Shown: positions 58,931-64,000 of the stretch, piece after piece
How the letters are laid out: each line of letters opens with the position of its first letter
How positions within the stretch are numbered: position 1 is the first letter of the stretch
Assembly (NCBI GenBank): GCA_965153455.1
Contig: OZ234493.1
Span: 2,108,001 to 2,172,000 of the forward strand
Direction of reading: 5' to 3'
DNA: 64,000 nucleotides
Source: Sphagnum compactum
Taxonomy: Eukaryota; Bryophyta; Sphagnopsida; Sphagnales
Position numbers and translations under genes: made by a program
The notes under the pieces: model-generated
The model's input: the letters and a program-made list of their open reading frames with translations, nothing else
What the model was told of the DNA's origin: nothing
Database searches by the model: none

Positions 58931-61833
58931 ACAACTGGACCCAGTGGGCCACAGTGAACCAGCACCCACCAGTGCACCATCCACTGGATGGATGATGCCC
59001 ATCCATTATGACTTCAGTTGTGGATGATCCTCAACTGAGTTACTACCTGGTCTCTCATCTTGGTAACCCATTCAATAAAGAAGTAGGTTTAACCTCTCCA
59101 CAGGTAGGTTAAAAAATAGTGGACAACTATGTAAGTAGATAGATGATACATAGTAGGTAGGGGCTGTTTTTACCACCTACCTAGTTGCTAGGTAGTAAAT
59201 AAAGCAAGTGAGCTAACCACCATGGTTAGCTAGGGAACTGGAACCCAACAGAAAATTGTTTCCTCATCACATATCATCCATTCTTGATGGTGCACTAGAT
59301 TTGGAAAATGTCGAAAGGAATAAGAAAAAGGAAGAAGAAAAGGGAGAATTTATAGGATGTCAAGTTAGTTCAAACTAGATGTCAAAATGTCTCCACGTCA
59401 AAAACTGACCATTGTAATACGTTGGCCATATTTTTTCATGTCAAAAATCGATCTCTTTTACAATAGGTTGCTCATGGTGATGGGAGGTGTGTACTAAAAG
59501 GGTGGGAGTCGGGAAATCGTTAAGCCCATGGCTACCATTCGATTTAAGATGGAAGATGTTTGTATCCTTTGCAATGGGATTGAATTTATTTGACATAGAA
59601 AAGTAACCAAGATAGAGAGATGAGGACACTTTCGATTTAAGATGGAAGATGTTTGTATCCTTTGCAATGGGATTGAATTTATTTGACAAAGAAAAGTAAC
59701 CAAGATAGAGAGATGAGGACACTTTCGATTTAAGATGGAAGATGTTTGTATCCTAGGCAAGCAATGGGATTGAATTTATTTGACAAAGAAAAGTAACCAA
59801 GATAGAGAGATGAGGACACTTTCGATTTAAGATGGAAGATGTTTGTATCCTAGGCAAGCAATGGGATTGAATTTATTTGACAAAGAAAAGTAACCAAGAT
59901 AGAGAGATGAGGACACTCTGGCCCTTTCAAGCTCCAAATGGCATTGACACAATGAAATTCACATAAATTCAATGTTCAATTACACACAAACTGTTCATAA
60001 CAAAATGTTAAAATTTGGACCTGTGACTTATACTTCGACTATAAGCAATCAAATGAATCAACTTGTTTCAAACCTCCTTTCATGTAGGCTATCATGATCT
60101 TTTAATGTGTTCAATTTGACAAATACACACCACAAATCCTAACTAAATAATCCATCCAACCCACAAAATCACAAAAGATGAACATCATTGAACAATTCCT
60201 AGAAATGACACAAACAAGCCAACACCTAATGTTCTCTAACAAATATTACTATTAACCTTTAGAACCCAAAATCGCCCCTCCCAAAAAACATGCATTATGC
60301 TTAAAGCTTTCAATTGAATAGGTATTCAACCTCTCCCCCATGTACATTAATGCATAAAATAGCCCAAGTATATTGAACTTGAATAAGATGAATCACACAC
60401 AAATGAGCCTTATGATCCTTTAGAGCCTTTCATCGTTTTCATTACATGCCTTTACAGACCTTACAATATCCAAACTTTTGTCCACCATCTCACATGCGAA
60501 ATGGAATTTTAAAACGAGGAGGTGAACAAAACTATAGAAAATATTGATTATCTACATTCATCCTATAATCAAAACAAACACCCAAATCACCCATCTTTAA
60601 GTTTCTAAAAAACAAATAAAACAACCATATAAGGTGTTTATTTAATTTTTTGATGACATGTTTCTTATCTCCATCACCAACCAATCTTGTTCTATCACCA
60701 ACACCATTACAACCACACACAAAAAAAACAAACAACCAACTAAGCCTATCCCAAAAACTTTGCTCATTCATAACTTGTGTCATCATTGTCACAACCTCCA
60801 CAAACAAATTGGATCCCATTCCAATGAATGATAAAAGACAAAATATACCTTGATTTTCGACACTTAAATTAAGAGAAGTGACTTCCTTTTCACACTAAAA
60901 ACCGTAAAAATATCATCTGAAACAACTCTAGATATGTAAACCTCAATTTTGACCTTTTAATCTTGAGTCCCACCTTGCCTAACAACTAAATTTTGCTAAC
61001 ATAAAACTTTTACACATTTCGTCACTCTCATAATAACAACTTCAATTACAAATCAATAATTGATACACACTTGTTTCCCAAATAAATAAACAACCTTAAT
61101 CAAAGAATCTAGACGACCAAGAGGAAAATTTTCTAGTTCTAGGTGGATTAAATCTCTCCAAATTGCTTCTCTTGAGTTATCATTTGTCTTACTTTGGTAT
61201 CTATTTGACAACTTTGTTCTCCCACAACTCTAAATGTCCCAATAGACCCCTTTAAAAAGTTTAAACAAAAAAGGCATAGTCACCCATAATCATTACAAAA
61301 TGTCCTTTTTTTCCAAATCACAAAAGTGATGAACTAGATCCCTTTTCAAAGTTCCAAACTACTTTGGGTCTCACTTCTCAACTACACATTTTTATAATTT
61401 CCTCCCCATATCCCAACTTCATGGCAAGTTTGAAGAATTGATGCCTATTTAAACAAGCTCATAAGCCACCTATTGAGTTTCCCCATCTTCACGCCAAACT
61501 TGCTACTTTCTTCATGTTTTTGTTTAGACTTAGATAATCTCTAAAATCTAGTACACAACAGAAGTGAAAAAAAGTCAAGAGATGTTCAATCCTAACATTC
61601 ATATGGGGGCATTTTTCCCAAACATTCATTATCATTACCAAGAAAAACCCAAAAACACCTCTATGTCTCCAAAATCCTTACATACATTTCTATTTCTATC
61701 ATCACCATTCAAAACACAAGTATGTATGTAAGAGATCACATGTGCCATGTTGACATTAACTTCACATTTTGTTGCACAAATGAATGTGCCACGTCCCAAA
61801 GGTTTGCATTCATGATTCAAAATTGAAATTATA
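58931..61833. other. intergenic DNA with tandem repeat
   Basis: No gene is recognised. It holds the 93/97-bp array, a GTAGGT-type microsatellite patch (about 59095-59200), and a long pyrimidine-rich, AT-rich tract with ACAAC and CACAA phrases from about 60100 to 61830. Confidence 0.55.
59538..59917. repeat. 93/97-bp tandem repeat, four copies
   Basis: Units run 59538-59630, 59631-59723, 59724-59820 and 59821-59917. Each begins TTCGATTTAAGATGGAAG and ends GATGAGGACAC. The last two carry CCTAGGCAAGCAATGGG where the first two have CCTTTGCAATGGG, giving 97 instead of 93 bp. The two variants are adjacent pairs, which suggests duplication of each type. Confidence 0.95.
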
Positions 61834-62110
61834 GGAGCTGTTGAGGATGAAGACCACCTGTTGCTAGTGTGCCCAGCTCACCATGACATTCGTTGCAAGT
61901 TTGGTCAACAGTTAGGGAAACAGTTGACACCGTGCAACTTACTGCCTGAATTGATGCATTCGGCTACTCAGAAAGCGGTAGCTTTGTACTTAGTTTCTTG
62001 CCTAGACAACAGGAGTGTTTTGCTCAAATCAACTAGGTAATAGTCGTCAAATGAATCTCTTTGGTCCAGGTATTGACGTTAAATTAAAAGAAAGAAAGAA
62101 AGAAAGATTC
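61834..62110 (+). mobile_element. 5'-truncated LINE-like 3' end
   Basis: A frame without an ATG, ending at TAA 62038-62040, reads AVEDEDHLLLVCPAHHDIR. This is the Cys/His pattern (E..HLL..CP....IR) found near the C-terminus of many LINE reverse transcriptases. It is followed by a short tail ending in an AAAG repeat (62091-62107). Sequence before it is noncoding AT-rich DNA, so the copy is 5'-truncated. No clear target duplication is visible. Confidence 0.6.
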
Positions 62111-62219
62111 TAGGATTTTATTTTATTTTATTTTCCTCTTTTTTTTTGCATCGGTCATTTTGGCATTCGGGAAGTCAAAAACACTTTGTACAAAAATAAC
62201 TTTGCCACTAGTTTGTGAT

Positions 62220-63274
62220 CATCAATCACTAGTAGGTGACCCGTGGCTACGCCACTCCAGCCACGTTTGCCACGTATTGGAGGCCTGAGGCGCCCCTGCA
62301 GGTCCTGTGCGCGCTACTCGAGTCGGTTTGGCCCGCCCATCGTGCCCTGTGCACCCCCGTCTAGCCCGCTGAGCGCACCGTTTGGCCCCAAACTGCATCA
62401 CGCATCCACACTGGATGTATAAAAGGCCGTGGCACCTCGCCCGGCCCCCCGCAGCGGCTACCCTGGCCGCAATCCGCGAATGTCTGTGACGAACACACAC
62501 ACAGACAGATGGCGGCTCTCGTCGTTCTCCCGGCCATGCCCTCCGCCTCTTCCTTTCTTCCCTTCCTTTTTCACGTCCCAAATCAAGGTCCTGATATTTT
62601 CGAGACCTGAAATCCCCTACTTCATAGTCTCCGTGTCCCTAACACAGATCCCTCGTTTCTTGAGACCTGGATTTTGTCATCTGTTGCCATTGCTTTTTCT
62701 TCTAGTTCCAAACCTCAGGTCCCGATATTTTTTAAATCTGAAATCTCCTCGTCATGTGACGATAGATTGGCCTCCATGTCCCTAACACAGACAGACCCCT
62801 CATTTCTTGAGACCGAGAATCTCCTCCTCTGCTGCCATTGCAAATTTTCAGGTTTCAATACCTTCGAGACCAAATCCAGGTCTCCTCATCATCTGACGAT
62901 ACCTCCTGTCTCCATGTCCCTAAACAGACAGACCCCTCATTTCTTGAGACCTGAAACGAACAGACAGACAGACACACACCACGTTTGCTTTAATATATTA
63001 GATCTCTTGCTTTTGTGTTTTTATTTCTTTTGGGTCTTGTGTAATATCTGGATTACACATTTTTGAGTTTTGGGCAAGACTTCAATATGTTTTTGTTGCA
63101 TGATTAGATCTTTCTCACATGATTTAGATCTTTTGTTGTTTTGGTTATCAAAGAATCAAATCAAAATCAAATTTATTACTCAGTAACCCTAAACCCCCCC
63201 TTTTCTTGAATACTAAACCCTAAATCTTTTCCTCTCTTGGAGCTTTTGGTGATGTTGAAGTTGGAATTTCGAAC
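62220..63274 (+). promoter_or_regulatory. GC-rich promoter and leader of the LptF/LptG-like gene
   Basis: An abrupt GC-rich segment (about 62235-62470) contains GTATAAAAGGCC, a good TATA box at 62418-62426. Downstream lies a pyrimidine-rich leader with about three copies of a 140-150 bp unit (62570-62960) containing CATGTCCCTAA(C)ACAGACAGACCCCTCATTTCTTGAGACC. Telo-box-like AACCCTAAAC and AAACCCTAAA motifs occur at about 63185 and 63216. A leader intron is possible. The minus-strand ORF through the GC-rich part is compositional. Confidence 0.5.
62570..62960. repeat. 140-150 bp tandem repeat in the leader
   Basis: Three diverged copies share GAGACCTGAAATC, TCTCCTC.TCAT.TGACGATA, CCATGTCCCTAA and CCCTCATTTCTTGAGACC, spaced about 140-150 bp apart. 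Confidence 0.75.
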
Positions 63275-63944
63275 ATGTCTGGGGTTGCTAAGATGATGTC
63301 CAATGCTGATTTTACTTCTTGCCAGTCATTTCATAGAAATACCACTTTCAATCAACTTGGGTCCCCTCATCATTGTTGGAGGTCTTCCAATTCTAGATCA
63401 TATTTTCCACCTCCTCTTTTTCATGCTTACAACCGGCCTTTGTGCCCACAGATTAGCAGAAGAAGTGTGTCTGGCTCATGTGTTGTTGCTTTACAATCAA
63501 GTTTCAGTTCCATTACTGCTTGCACCAAGTTCTGGAGCTTGGTGAATCTTGGAAGTGACAGGTCTCTTGTTGTACTTACAAATCATGCAGTATTTCCATC
63601 TGACAAACAATCTCAACACAACTTTTGGGGTTCATCTGTCAACCCTACATGTTGTTGTTCTGTAAACCCAACTAAGAGATTGCCAATCGAGTTGCCAAGG
63701 AAACCAAAAGTTGAAGCTGTTTTGCAAGAATTTCTTCCCAGAATTAGAAGGAGCTGGACATGGGTGACAACAAACTTGGTCAAACAAATTGCAGAGAAGA
63801 TGAGGAGGATAAGAATACCTGTTTTGGACAGATACATGATGACAGAGATGATGCCTGTGTTTGTGATGGCAGTTGGACTTTGTTCAATCGTGGGAATGAC
63901 ATTGGGTGCACTTGCAGGGCTTGTGCGTGAAGTTGTTGTGTCAG
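63275..63944 (+). CDS. plastid LptF/LptG (YjgP/YjgQ) family permease, first exon
   Basis: Bacterial LptF and LptG are membrane subunits of the lipopolysaccharide exporter. Plant and cyanobacterial relatives are predicted plastid inner-envelope permeases of unclear substrate. The exon encodes 223 residues plus one base and ends at a donor (TCAG/GTATGG) at 63944/63945, so the rest lies beyond the window. Residues 1 to about 150 are Ser/Asn/Arg-rich with few acids, consistent with a chloroplast transit peptide. At about residue 185 the family motif begins (IPVLDRYMMTEMMPVFVMAV), with a first transmembrane helix and then GMTLGALAGLVREVVVSG, which matches the cyanobacterial block DRY...E..PPFLFGVG...GALF.LVR.V..SG. 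It is the C-terminal half that is missing here. Confidence 0.85.
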
Positions 63945-64000
63945 GTATGGTTGCTCCTTTTTTTATTTCTTTGGAATCTTGAGCCCTTTCATTGTAAATC

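Noticed and set aside
59441-59760. ORFs through the 93-bp repeat
   Set aside because: Open only because 93 is a multiple of three. They break when the 97-bp variant begins.
62222-62581. 119-codon Arg-rich minus-strand ORF
   Set aside because: Arises from GC-rich promoter sequence. The same DNA has a TATA box and leader for the plus-strand gene, and no family is recognised.

Overview
This window is nuclear DNA from a land plant. The evidence is intron-containing genes of plant-specific families, CCCTAAA telomere-type motifs, a degenerate Ty3/Gypsy chromovirus, CACTA-type elements, and long AT-rich gene-poor stretches between GC-richer gene islands. Introns are short (about 80 to 370 nt) and the proteins diverge from their angiosperm relatives. 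A non-flowering plant is plausible, but I cannot name the species.

Layout: 1-1740 is AT-rich repeat DNA. 1741-7920 is a TORTIFOLIA1/SPIRAL2-type microtubule-associated protein gene (+, seven coding exons, long 5' leader). 8000-16300 has no recognisable gene but carries two dispersed repeat families. 16363-25260 is a stack of insertions. An SBT2-type subtilase pseudogene (-) is split by a roughly 7.3 kb Gypsy chromovirus (17399-24700). That element has its own reverse transcriptase interrupted by a 0.9 kb LTR-like insert (21159-22074), and one of its LTRs is interrupted by about 0.63 kb. 25330-27550 holds further decayed coding DNA (-). 27765-28212 is a 46-bp satellite. 28803-28911 is a CACTA foldback MITE. 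28941-31321 is a non-autonomous CACTA element filled with a GGCTATT-rich array. 31322-35800 is repeat-rich DNA.

36382-37482 is a BYPASS1-like gene (+). 42438-45110 is a two-exon gene (-) for a basic, repetitive protein I do not recognise, with coding-like sequence continuing to about 40100. A large minisatellite lies just upstream of it at 45250-46870. 50194-50892 is a candidate secreted peptide precursor (-) with an IDA-like C-terminus, with a G-box-containing tandem array about 1.3 kb upstream. 56506-58618 is a five-exon senescence/ERD7-domain gene (-) that lacks the usual N-terminal half. 59538-59917 is a 93/97-bp tandem repeat. 61834-62110 is a 5'-truncated LINE tail. 62220-63944 is the promoter, leader and first exon of a plastid-type LptF/LptG (YjgP/YjgQ) permease gene (+) that runs off the window.

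The genes are independent single-copy loci and do not form an operon or cluster. The most unusual content is in the mobile-element layers, the two unrecognised or tentatively identified proteins (the repetitive orphan and the peptide precursor), and the several tandem arrays next to promoters.
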